Below, in pieces: positions 1 to 5,196 of a DNA stretch of 6,018 nucleotides; position 1 is the stretch's first letter; every line of letters begins with the position of its first letter. The translations under genes and the position numbers were made by a program. The DNA is taken from positions 1 to 6,018 of the forward strand of contig CANMNM010000095.1 in the NCBI GenBank assembly GCA_947499275.1. The letters are read 5' to 3'. This stretch comes from Actinomycetota bacterium. Lineage in GTDB: Bacteria; Actinomycetota; Actinomycetes; S36-B12. The notes below the pieces were generated by a model that worked only from the letters and a program-made list of their open reading frames with translations, had not been told where the DNA came from and ran no database searches.

Positions 1-208
1 CATCTTCACAGCAGCCGACATCACTTACGCGGAAGGTGATTCACTCCAACCCAACGTGCACATTGGATCCATAAAAACTTCCCGCGAACTTATTCCCATT
101 CACGCACCACACGGTGGCGTCGTGATCGAGTGGCTTGCCCAAAACGGTGATCCGGTTTCCCCAGGAGCACCACTACTTCGCCTACACCCGACAGCACAGC
201 CGGCCTAG
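1..208 (+). CDS. C-terminal fragment of a protein ending in a biotinyl/lipoyl-like carrier domain
   Basis: The 5' part lies outside the window; the reading frame enters at base 2 and stops at TAG 206-208, leaving 68 residues. They read as the second half of a biotin/lipoyl attachment fold: a strand around EGDSL (residues 11-15), a hairpin at SIKTSRELI (23-31), APHGG (33-37 region), then VVIEWLAQNGDPVSPGAPLLRL near the end, which matches the usual V..IL...G..V..G.PL..I pattern of BCCP (AccB) and lipoyl domains. By gapless alignment from memory with E. coli AccB, Arg28 of the fragment (codon 83-85) sits where the biotinylated Lys of EAMKM would be; the only nearby lysine is Lys25. So the domain may not be modified, or it may be a structural relative. 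It is 36 nt upstream of fabH with no terminator visible, so it probably belongs to the same operon. The identity of the full protein is unknown; it does not look like the end of FabD. Confidence 0.6.
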   Translation, partial: IFTAADITYAEGDSLQPNVHIGSIKTSRELIPIHAPHGGVVIEWLAQNGDPVSPGAPLLRLHPTAQPA

Positions 209-234
209 TGATCCACTCAACATTCACACCAATT

Positions 235-241
235 AAGGGAG
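235..241 (+). promoter_or_regulatory. ribosome binding site of fabH
   Basis: AAGGGAG stands 3 nt before ATG 245 and 9 nt before a second in-frame ATG at 251. The wider gap is closer to the usual 5-9 nt, so translation may start at Met3 of the longer form. Confidence 0.6.
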
Positions 242-244
242 AAT

Positions 245-1246
245 ATGCCAATGCTTAACACTGTCGCAGGTGCCAAGCATGCACGTATTTATTCGGTTGG
301 CAGCTACCGTCCCAAGCGAGTAGTCACTAATGCTGAAGTGTGTGAACTCATCGATTCATCAGATGAATGGATTCGTGAACGATCCGGAATCACCGAACGG
401 CGCTGGGCCGGCGAGGGTGAGTCTGTTGTCTTCATGGCTGCAGAGGCCGCAAAAGTTGCCATTGAGCGGGCTGGCATCTCTGCATCTGACATTGGACTGG
501 TCATGGTTGCAACGGTTTCCCACCCCTACGCATTCCCGTCTGCCGCTGTTGAGGTTGGTGACCTCATTGGCGCTCGCGGCGCCCCTGCCTTTGACCTGTC
601 TGCAGCATGTGCGGGCTTCTGTTTCGGAGTCGGAATGGCTGCCGATCTCATCCGCGGCGGTAGCGCCAAGTTCATTGTTGTAGTGGGTGTTGAACGCCTC
701 ACCGACTATGTCGACAAGCACGATCGGGGAACCGCATTTATTTTCGCTGACGGCGCCGGAGCCGTTGTCATTGGTCCTTCCGAGAGCGCCGGCATTGGGC
801 CAACCGTGTGGGGTGGCGACGGAAGTCAAAAAGATGCAATCACCGTCAGCGGATCTTTGACGGACTACCGCGACGGGATCATCAGCCATTACCCCACCGC
901 GACCATGGCCGGTCAACAAGTTTTCCGCTGGGCTGTGGGAGAAATGCCGAAGGCAATCAACCAAGCACTCGAAATTGCGGGCATCACCGCCGCGGACCTC
1001 GACGTATTCATCCCCCACCAGGCCAATAATCGGATCACGGATGCCCTCATTCGAGCCCTTGATCTCCCTGAGAACGTTAAGGTCGCCCGGGACATCATCA
1101 CCACGGGAAACACGTCTGCCGCATCAATACCTTTAGCCATGGATGCAATGCTCCGCAGTGGCGAAGCAAAATCAGGTGATACCGCGCTACTCGTTGGATT
1201 CGGATCAGGCCTCGTGCACGCAGCGCAGGTTGTTACGCTCCCCTAG
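245..1246 (+). CDS. fabH: beta-ketoacyl-ACP synthase III (FabH)
   Basis: Cytoplasmic condensing enzyme that starts type II fatty acid synthesis by joining an acyl-CoA primer to malonyl-ACP. The 333-residue product has the usual FabH length and a thiolase fold. The N-terminal half shows the motif WIRERSGITERRW (residues 42-54) and the nucleophile Cys122 in SAACAGF; the C-terminal half shows His258 in PHQAN (257-261) and Asn289 in GNTSAAS, completing the Cys-His-Asn triad that marks KAS III. The C-terminal GFGSGL (318-323) is also typical. Start: ATG 245 gives the longest frame, but ATG 251 is better spaced from the ribosome binding site; the two differ by two residues. It is followed after 51 nt by acpP in the same direction. 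Primer preference (acetyl, branched or long-chain acyl-CoA, as in mycobacterial FabH) cannot be told from the motifs. No sign of damage: the triad is complete and the frame is open throughout. Confidence 0.96.
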   Translation: MPMLNTVAGAKHARIYSVGSYRPKRVVTNAEVCELIDSSDEWIRERSGITERRWAGEGESVVFMAAEAAKVAIERAGISASDIGLVMVATVSHPYAFPSAAVEVGDLIGARGAPAFDLSAACAGFCFGVGMAADLIRGGSAKFIVVVGVERLTDYVDKHDRGTAFIFADGAGAVVIGPSESAGIGPTVWGGDGSQKDAITVSGSLTDYRDGIISHYPTATMAGQQVFRWAVGEMPKAINQALEIAGITAADLDVFIPHQANNRITDALIRALDLPENVKVARDIITTGNTSAASIPLAMDAMLRSGEAKSGDTALLVGFGSGLVHAAQVVTLP

Positions 1247-1248
1247 GT

Positions 1249-1268
1249 TTCCGCACAACAATGCGGGA
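1249..1268 (+). other. stem-loop between fabH and acpP
   Basis: TTCCGCA (1249-1255) can pair with TGCGGGA (1262-1268), seven pairs including one G-U, around a six-base loop CAACAA. It starts 2 nt after the fabH stop. No T-run follows, so it is not a canonical intrinsic terminator; a role in mRNA processing or stability is possible. Confidence 0.5.
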
Positions 1269-1297
1269 TAACAACACTCCACAATGAAAGGTATGAA

Positions 1298-1537
1298 ATG
1301 AGCCAGGAAGAAGTATTAAGCGGTCTTGCAATAATCGTCAACGAAGTTGCCGGTGTTCCCGTTGATCAGATCACAATGGAAAAGAGATTCGTTGACGACT
1401 TAGACGTTGACTCACTCTCCATGGTGGAAGTTGTCATGGCAGCAGAAGACAAATGGGGTGTGAAAATCCCTGATGCTGATGCAAAGAACCTCGTCACCGT
1501 CGGTGACGCAGTGTTATACATTGAGGCAAATTCCTAA
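1298..1537 (+). CDS. acpP: acyl carrier protein (AcpP)
   Basis: Small acidic cytoplasmic carrier that holds the growing acyl chain on a 4'-phosphopantetheine arm. The product has 79 residues, normal for ACP. The attachment motif DSL is at 38-40 within DDLDVDSLSMVEVVM, so Ser39 is the modified residue; helix II with its run of acidic residues follows (MVEVVMAAEDKWGVKIPD), then the typical IPDADAKNLVTVGDAV stretch leading into the last helix. The ATG is preceded by GAAAGG (1286-1291) with 6 nt spacing; two nearby upstream ATG triplets (1284, 1293) are out of frame. It lies between fabH and fabF, as expected for a dedicated fatty-acid ACP, and stem-loops sit on both sides of it. Phosphopantetheinyl transferase is not in the window. 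Confidence 0.96.
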   Translation: MSQEEVLSGLAIIVNEVAGVPVDQITMEKRFVDDLDVDSLSMVEVVMAAEDKWGVKIPDADAKNLVTVGDAVLYIEANS

Positions 1538-1550
1538 ATCGAAGCTTGAT

Positions 1551-1573
1551 GCCAAACAATTAAACAATTTGGC
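1551..1573 (+). repeat. short inverted repeat GCCAAA / TTTGGC
   Basis: GCCAAA (1551-1556) and TTTGGC (1568-1573) are exact reverse complements around 11 nt. It begins 13 nt after the acpP stop. The stem is short and no T-run follows. Confidence 0.4.
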
Positions 1574-1657
1574 GAAACATCTTGGTGTGGCCAGTGTCAA
1601 TGGAATCATTGAACCTTTCACTGACACTGGCACCCACTAAAAACGCATTAAACAATT
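1554..1657 (+). repeat. three copies of AAACAATT
   Basis: AAACAATT occurs back to back at 1554-1561 and 1562-1569, and again at 1650-1657. The last two share the longer TTAAACAATT (1560-1569 and 1648-1657), and they flank the 10-bp inverted repeat. They may be protein-binding half-sites, the trace of a small duplication, or chance in AT-rich DNA. Confidence 0.5.
1590..1631 (+). other. 10-bp inverted repeat, probable RNA stem-loop upstream of fabF
   Basis: GCCAGTGTCA (1590-1599) is the exact reverse complement of TGACACTGGC (1622-1631), with a 22-nt loop. Inside, TCAATG (1597-1602) can pair with CATTGA (1607-1612) around GAAT, competing for the innermost three bases of the outer stem. The following bases are ACCCACTAAAAAC, not a T-run, so it is not a standard terminator. 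Likely roles are mRNA processing, 3' protection of the acpP message, attenuation, or a DNA operator. Confidence 0.6.
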
Positions 1658-1666
1658 CATTAATTT

Positions 1667-1671
1667 GGAGG
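1667..1671 (+). promoter_or_regulatory. ribosome binding site deciding the fabF start
   Basis: GGAGG ends 5 nt before ATG 1677. An in-frame TTG at 1665 overlaps this site and so cannot be the real start. Confidence 0.85.
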
Positions 1672-1676
1672 ATTAC

Positions 1677-2909
1677 ATGTCCCGCGAAGTTGTAGTGACC
1701 GGCATGGGGATGACCACCCCCGTCGGTGGTGACGTTGAATCGAACTGGGAAGCAATCCTCGCCGGTCGACCCGGCATCGCATTGATTGACGAACCGTGGG
1801 TCAAAGATCACCCCGCAAGAATTGCTGGGATTATGGCCGTTGATCCACTCACAATTCTTGAAAAGCATGAAACCCGCCGTATGGACCGTTCCCAGCAGTC
1901 AGCGCTTATTGCGGCGAGGGAAGCGTGGGCCAACGCGGGTTCCCCCGAAGTTGATCCAGAGCGCCTTGGCACCGTTATCGCGACCGGTATTGGCGGCATT
2001 ACTTCGCTCATGGGGTCATACGACATCTTGCTTGAGCGCGGCCCTTCCCGAATCTCCCCACACATGGTCACCATGATCATGCCCAACGGCCCAGCGGCGA
2101 TTGTCGGTTTGGAATTCGGCGCTCGAGCCGGAGTTCACACCCCCGTAAGCGCCTGCTCTTCCGGTGCCGAAGCTATTTCCTATGCCGCCCGAATGATTCA
2201 AAGTGGAAGAGCTGACGTAGTGATTGCTGGTGGCGCCGAAGCCGCAATCCACCCAATCACCATGGCCGGCTTTGCCGCAATGCGCGCATTGTCCACCAGA
2301 AATGACGACCCGCGGGCAGCCTCGCGCCCATATGACATTGATCGTGATGGATTCGTCATGGGTGAAGGTGCCGGAATTCTTATCCTTGAATCAGAGGATC
2401 ACGCCCGATCGAGGGGGGCCGTAATCCTTGGACGCTACGCGGGTGCCGGACTGACCAGTGACGGACACCATATTGCCCAACCTGACCCAGAAGGCGCGGG
2501 TGCAGCGCGGGCAATCACTTTCGCACTCGAAGAAGCAGGACTTACACCAGCAGATATTGCACATGTCAACGCACACGCAACGTCAACGCCGCAAGGTGAC
2601 ATTGCCGAGGCAGCAGCAATCAGGCGTGCACTCGGCAGTGCCACAGACACCGTTTATGTTGCTGGCACAAAATCCATGACGGGTCACCTACTAGGTGGAG
2701 CCGGCGCGATCGAGTCGATTTACAGCATCCTCGCGATGCGGGACCGAAAAGCACCACCCACCGCGAACCTGGACAACATTGATCCCGAAATAGACCTCAA
2801 CGTGGGTAATAACGGTCCCGTTGACCTGCCACAAGGTGACATCGCAGTACTAAATAATTCATTCGGCTTTGGTGGACACGACGTCGCCGTAATTTTCAGG
2901 AGTGTCTAA
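1677..2909 (+). CDS. fabF: beta-ketoacyl-ACP synthase II (FabF / KasA type)
   Basis: Cytoplasmic elongating condensing enzyme: adds two-carbon units from malonyl-ACP to acyl-ACP. From ATG 1677 the product has 410 residues, the standard KAS II length. It begins with the family signature REVVVTGMGMTTPVG. The Cys-His-His set is complete: Cys160 in SACSSGAEAI, His300 in NAHATSTPQGD, and His337 in TKSMTGHLLGG, with the conserved Lys332. The glycine-rich FGFGGH (396-401) closes the active site near the C terminus. HAT rather than HGT at 300-302 is, from recall, common in actinobacterial KasA/FabF proteins. Only one KAS II gene is present before accD, whereas mycobacteria have kasA and kasB. Its own ribosome binding site and the long leader suggest partly independent expression. 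The end of the gene carries the ribosome binding site of accD, and the two are separated by one base. Confidence 0.96.
   Translation: MSREVVVTGMGMTTPVGGDVESNWEAILAGRPGIALIDEPWVKDHPARIAGIMAVDPLTILEKHETRRMDRSQQSALIAAREAWANAGSPEVDPERLGTVIATGIGGITSLMGSYDILLERGPSRISPHMVTMIMPNGPAAIVGLEFGARAGVHTPVSACSSGAEAISYAARMIQSGRADVVIAGGAEAAIHPITMAGFAAMRALSTRNDDPRAASRPYDIDRDGFVMGEGAGILILESEDHARSRGAVILGRYAGAGLTSDGHHIAQPDPEGAGAARAITFALEEAGLTPADIAHVNAHATSTPQGDIAEAAAIRRALGSATDTVYVAGTKSMTGHLLGGAGAIESIYSILAMRDRKAPPTANLDNIDPEIDLNVGNNGPVDLPQGDIAVLNNSFGFGGHDVAVIFRSV
2898..2902 (+). promoter_or_regulatory. ribosome binding site of accD inside the fabF end
   Basis: AGGAG lies within the last codons of fabF, 8 nt before ATG 2911. 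An in-frame GTG at 2902 overlaps it and is rejected as start. The arrangement points to translational coupling of fabF and accD. Confidence 0.8.
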
Positions 2910-2910
2910 C

Positions 2911-4314
2911 ATGACAACGGCGACGCAAAAAACCGAACTGGATCCGCGATCGCCCCTAGTAAGACTTGCTAAGTTTTTTGACGACGGTGAATTCACCGCA
3001 ATCACTCCGATTGACGACAGCGGGGTTCTCTCTGCGGTGGGATCCGCAGGTGGTGTGCACTGTGTTGCATTCTGCACCGACCCAACCGTGCAGGGTGGAG
3101 CGATGGGCGCGGTCGGCTGCCGAGCAATTGTCACCGCTTATGACCGCGCGCTGGCTGACTCTGCTCCCATTGTCGGGATTTGGCATTCCGGTGGCGCTCG
3201 CCTGCGTGAAGGTGTTGCAAGCCTTGATGGTGTCGGTCGTACGTTTCTAGCGATGACTCAGGCAAGTGGCAAGGTCGCCCAGATTTCCATTGTGCTTGGC
3301 CCTGCAGCCGGTGGTGCAGCCTACGGCCCCGCGCTGACCGACATAGTGGTTCTTGGTCCAGCCGGGCGCATTTTTGTTACCGGTCCTGAAGTCGTGCGAT
3401 CTGTCACCGGTGAAGACGTTGATATGGACCGGTTGGGCGGGGCTGAACCGCATGGCCGTCGCAGCGGAGTTGTTCATATCACCACCGACAGTGAAGAAGA
3501 AGCCATCAACAAAGGCATTCAGCTCGTCAAACTCTTAGGCCACCAAGGTTCCCTAGACCTCAGCAGTATCGCCGACCGCGATCTAGGAGAACTCCTTCCC
3601 GAATCATCACGTCGCGCCTATGACGTGCACCCCCTCGTTGAAGCTTTTGTTGACCTTGATTCATTCGTGGAGATTCACACCAATTGGTCACCCAACATTG
3701 TTGTGGGCCTAGGTCGTCTTGGCGGACGAACAATCGGAATTGTCGCTAACAACCCCCTGCGACTTGGTGGTTGCCTTGACTCCTCCAGCGCCGAGAAGGC
3801 ATCACGCTTTGTCCGGATGTGCGATGCCTTCGGTGTGCCTCTTGTTGTACTGGTTGACGTCCCTGGCTATCTCCCAGGACTTGGACAAGAGTGGGAAGGT
3901 GTTGTGCGTCGCGGGGCAAAGCTTCTGCACGCATTCGCCGAATGCGTTACTCCCCGAGTAACCGTTGTTACCCGAAAGGCCTACGGAGGCGCTTTTGTCG
4001 CCATGAATTCATCTTCGCTGGGCGCGACCAAGGTGTTCGCTTGGCCAAATGCTGAAGTTGCCGTCATGGGCTCCGTTGCCGCAATTCGAATTCTGCACCG
4101 ACGCCGCTTAGCTGATGTCCCCGAAGATAGTCGTGAGCAGGTCGAACTTGAACTGGCAGCAGAACATGAAGTGATCTCCGGTGGGATTAAACGAGCCGTT
4201 GACTTGGGAGTCGTCGATTGTGTTGTAGACCCCAAACTCACCAGACGAGCTGTTGCTCAAGTAATCCTGGACACACCGGGTGCCCGCGGCAATCACGGCA
4301 ATATTCCTTTATAG
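2911..4314 (+). CDS. accD6: acyl-CoA carboxylase carboxyltransferase (beta) subunit, AccD6-like
   Basis: Carboxyltransferase of a biotin-dependent acyl-CoA carboxylase; it moves the carboxyl group from carboxybiotin to acetyl-CoA (and, in related enzymes, propionyl-CoA), giving malonyl-CoA for the neighbouring FabH and FabF. The 467 residues hold both crotonase-like halves. The N-terminal half has DPRSPLVRLAKFFDDG (11-26), GIWHSGGARLREG (89-101) and the glycine-rich GPAAGGAAYGPAL (130-142). The C-terminal half has the hinge LLPESSRRAYDV (228-239), ANNPLRLGGCLDS (279-291), VDVPGYLPG (315-323) and RKAYGGAF (355-362), with paired Gly-Gly turns expected to form the oxyanion holes. Near-identity of many blocks to recalled M. 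tuberculosis AccD6 (473 residues), down to the final NIPL, and the position after fabF support the AccD6 assignment over AccD5/PccB. There is no zinc-finger as in E. coli AccD. The biotin carboxylase/carrier alpha subunit is not in the window. Substrate choice cannot be decided here. Confidence 0.93.
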   Translation: MTTATQKTELDPRSPLVRLAKFFDDGEFTAITPIDDSGVLSAVGSAGGVHCVAFCTDPTVQGGAMGAVGCRAIVTAYDRALADSAPIVGIWHSGGARLREGVASLDGVGRTFLAMTQASGKVAQISIVLGPAAGGAAYGPALTDIVVLGPAGRIFVTGPEVVRSVTGEDVDMDRLGGAEPHGRRSGVVHITTDSEEEAINKGIQLVKLLGHQGSLDLSSIADRDLGELLPESSRRAYDVHPLVEAFVDLDSFVEIHTNWSPNIVVGLGRLGGRTIGIVANNPLRLGGCLDSSSAEKASRFVRMCDAFGVPLVVLVDVPGYLPGLGQEWEGVVRRGAKLLHAFAECVTPRVTVVTRKAYGGAFVAMNSSSLGATKVFAWPNAEVAVMGSVAAIRILHRRRLADVPEDSREQVELELAAEHEVISGGIKRAVDLGVVDCVVDPKLTRRAVAQVILDTPGARGNHGNIPL

Positions 4315-4345
4315 ATTTTCTTGCAGGTGGCCTATAAAAGACGAC
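4315..4345. other. 31-nt convergent gap without a clear terminator
   Basis: The gap separates the stops of accD and the DUF3145 gene. An imperfect inverted repeat, GTG-CCTA (4327-4334) with TAGG-CAC (4347-4354), has one mismatch and spans the end of the minus-strand gene. Neither direction has a following T-run, so any terminator here is not canonical. Confidence 0.3.
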
Positions 4346-4879
4346 TTAGGACACGTTGTGCAGCACCCGGATATTCGAGTCTGAGTGTGTGACTCGGAAT
4401 GCTTCAAGTTCTTCATCCCAGGGTTGCCCAATCAGCCGTCGAATATCCTCGACCGCAGATTCACCCGTTGCATTTAATCGCACGAGAAGAGCGCGTAGGC
4501 GCTCTTCGTGCACCATGACGTCTCCGTAGGCCCCGATTGTGGCTCGGAAGAGTCCAAGCTCCGGGGTTGCCGCAAACCGTTCGCCTTCATGACCGTCACT
4601 GGGATCCTCGGTTACTTCATACCTCACCTGGCCAAATGCCAAAAGTGAACTTGCAATTCGAGAGCCCATACCTTGTTTCCCGGCCCAAATAATGTGACTT
4701 CTCAGTTGGCCAGGCGCAACCGGCTGCGGCGCCCACGCCATCGGCACATCGGCGCCCAGAACCTTGGCCATTGCCCACTCAAGGTGGGGCGCAACTGCAT
4801 TCGGGCACGAGTGGATAAAGACCACACCATGACCCTGAGCGGAATCAGCTCCACTGCGTGAGTAACTACTTGCTGACAT
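4346..4879 (-). CDS. DUF3145 family protein of unknown function
   Basis: A 177-residue, probably cytoplasmic protein with no signal peptide or membrane segment. I recognise it as DUF3145 from the pattern: after a short polar N-terminal tail (1-16), GVVFIHSCPNAVAPHLEWA (18-36), then SHIIWAGKQG (61-70), RYEVTEDPSDGHEGERF (86-102), ELGLFRATIGAYGDVMVHEERLRALL (107-132), and IGQPWDEELEAFRV (150-163). The family is known essentially from actinobacteria and commonly stands beside the fabD-fabH-acpP-fabF genes, so a link to fatty-acid synthesis or the carboxylase is suggested by context, but no activity is known to me. Here it is on the opposite strand, convergent with accD, and divergent from bioY. 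The start ATG at 4879 has a near-perfect ribosome binding site, AAGGAGGT, 4 nt upstream. A candidate promoter lies about 40-65 nt upstream. Confidence 0.9.
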   Translation of the reverse strand: MSASSYSRSGADSAQGHGVVFIHSCPNAVAPHLEWAMAKVLGADVPMAWAPQPVAPGQLRSHIIWAGKQGMGSRIASSLLAFGQVRYEVTEDPSDGHEGERFAATPELGLFRATIGAYGDVMVHEERLRALLVRLNATGESAVEDIRRLIGQPWDEELEAFRVTHSDSNIRVLHNVS

Positions 4880-4883
4880 GTTG

Positions 4884-4891
4884 ACCTCCTT
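4884..4891 (-). promoter_or_regulatory. strong ribosome binding site of the DUF3145 gene
   Basis: On the minus strand this reads AAGGAGGT, 4 nt before ATG 4879; it fixes the start and predicts efficient translation. Confidence 0.85.
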
Positions 4892-4892
4892 G

Positions 4893-4925
4893 TTGTGAAT
4901 GACGCCTTCCCCAGCGATTTCACAA
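4893..4925. repeat. inverted repeat TTGTGAA / TTCACAA in the DUF3145 leader
   Basis: TTGTGAA (4893-4899) and TTCACAA (4919-4925) are exact reverse complements 19 nt apart. The distal arm overlaps the candidate -10 box of the minus-strand promoter, so it could be an operator or a leader hairpin. Confidence 0.4.
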
Positions 4926-4945
4926 TCAGATCAACAGTTTTTCAA
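4917..4945 (-). promoter_or_regulatory. candidate sigma-70-type promoter for the DUF3145 gene
   Basis: On the minus strand TTGAAA (4945-4940, five of six consensus bases) and TGAAAT (4922-4917, four of six) are 17 nt apart. Transcription would start near 4910, giving a leader of about 30 nt. Sequence match only. Confidence 0.4.
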
Positions 4946-5025
4946 ACCAACATCTTTCTAACCCGCAGCGTTCTTAACTAGGCCAAGTCTAACCCTGAGC
5001 GGTCAGTTCCCTCCGCATTGACCAG

Positions 5026-5039
5026 AATTCGACCGAATT
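5026..5039. repeat. 14-bp inverted repeat AATTCG-AC-CGAATT
   Basis: Two exact 6-bp arms around two bases, just downstream of a -35-like TTGACC (5018-5023) on the plus strand. The placement fits an operator, but the matching -10 box is poor. Confidence 0.4.
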
Positions 5040-5122
5040 TCCATTTTTTCTCGTGCCAGAAGGCGCGCTTGCTGATAAATCTCAACTTCTGGATACAACT
5101 ACAGCGTCGTACCCGTTCCCCC

Positions 5123-5128
5123 TATACT
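5123..5128 (+). promoter_or_regulatory. candidate -10 box for bioY
   Basis: TATACT matches five of six consensus bases. No good -35 box stands 16-18 nt upstream, which is common in actinobacterial promoters. Transcription would start near 5135, about 60 nt before the bioY ATG. Confidence 0.4.
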
Positions 5129-5149
5129 TTCCCTCGTAAACTATCTGGG

Positions 5150-5161
5150 AGGCCTAGGCCT
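5150..5161. promoter_or_regulatory. 12-bp perfect palindrome AGGCCTAGGCCT upstream of bioY, possible operator
   Basis: A perfectly self-complementary 12-mer about 35 nt before the bioY start and some 20 nt after the candidate -10 box. A repressor bound here would block early transcription. The half CTAGGCC also occurs at 4978-4984 nearer the DUF3145 gene. It does not match the BirA, BioR or BioQ site patterns I recall. Confidence 0.4.
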
Positions 5162-5180
5162 TACCGGAATTCACCTGAGA

Positions 5181-5186
5181 AAAGGA
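5181..5186 (+). promoter_or_regulatory. ribosome binding site of bioY
   Basis: AAAGGA ends 10 nt before ATG 5197. A second in-frame ATG at 5203 would be 16 nt away, so the first is preferred. Confidence 0.65.
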
Positions 5187-5196
5187 CTGAACTCAC

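Larger units (their letters stand above)
1538..1676 (+). other. 139-nt spacer between acpP and fabF with repeats and stem-loops
   Basis: This is by far the longest gap in the fatty-acid gene block (the others are 36, 51 and 1 nt). It is AT-rich and has no ribosome-binding site with a convincing small gene. It holds three copies of AAACAATT, a GCCAAA/TTTGGC inverted repeat and a 10-bp inverted repeat, listed separately. A CTGACA hexamer at 1621-1626 resembles a -35 box but no good -10 box stands at the right distance. Confidence 0.6.
4880..5196. other. 317-nt divergent regulatory region between the DUF3145 gene and bioY
   Basis: No gene is convincing here. It holds the ribosome binding sites of both neighbours, a candidate promoter for each, and several perfect inverted repeats listed below. 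An open frame reading into bioY from 5018 on the plus strand lacks a ribosome binding site and any family resemblance. Confidence 0.7.

Noticed and set aside
359..1018. Long antisense open frame (219 codons) opposite fabH
   Set aside because: It has no ribosome binding site or family resemblance and lies wholly over fabH, which has all catalytic residues; it mirrors fabH codon bias.
1665..1676. Upstream in-frame TTG start for fabF
   Set aside because: The TTG overlaps the GGAGG ribosome binding site, and known KAS II proteins start at the equivalent of Met 1677.
2902..2910. Upstream in-frame GTG start for accD
   Set aside because: The GTG overlaps the AGGAG site that serves ATG 2911.
4315..4354. 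Intrinsic terminator after accD
   Set aside because: The only inverted repeat is imperfect and lacks a T-run in either direction; kept only as a note on the gap.
4894..4924. CRP/GlxR-type site TGTGA...TCACA
   Set aside because: The half-sites are 21 nt apart; the known consensus has 6 nt between them.
5136..5164. BirA-like operator GTAAAC...TTACC upstream of bioY
   Set aside because: Only four bases are symmetric (GTAA/TTAC) and the spacing is off; BioQ (TGAAC...GTTAC) and BioR patterns are also not met.
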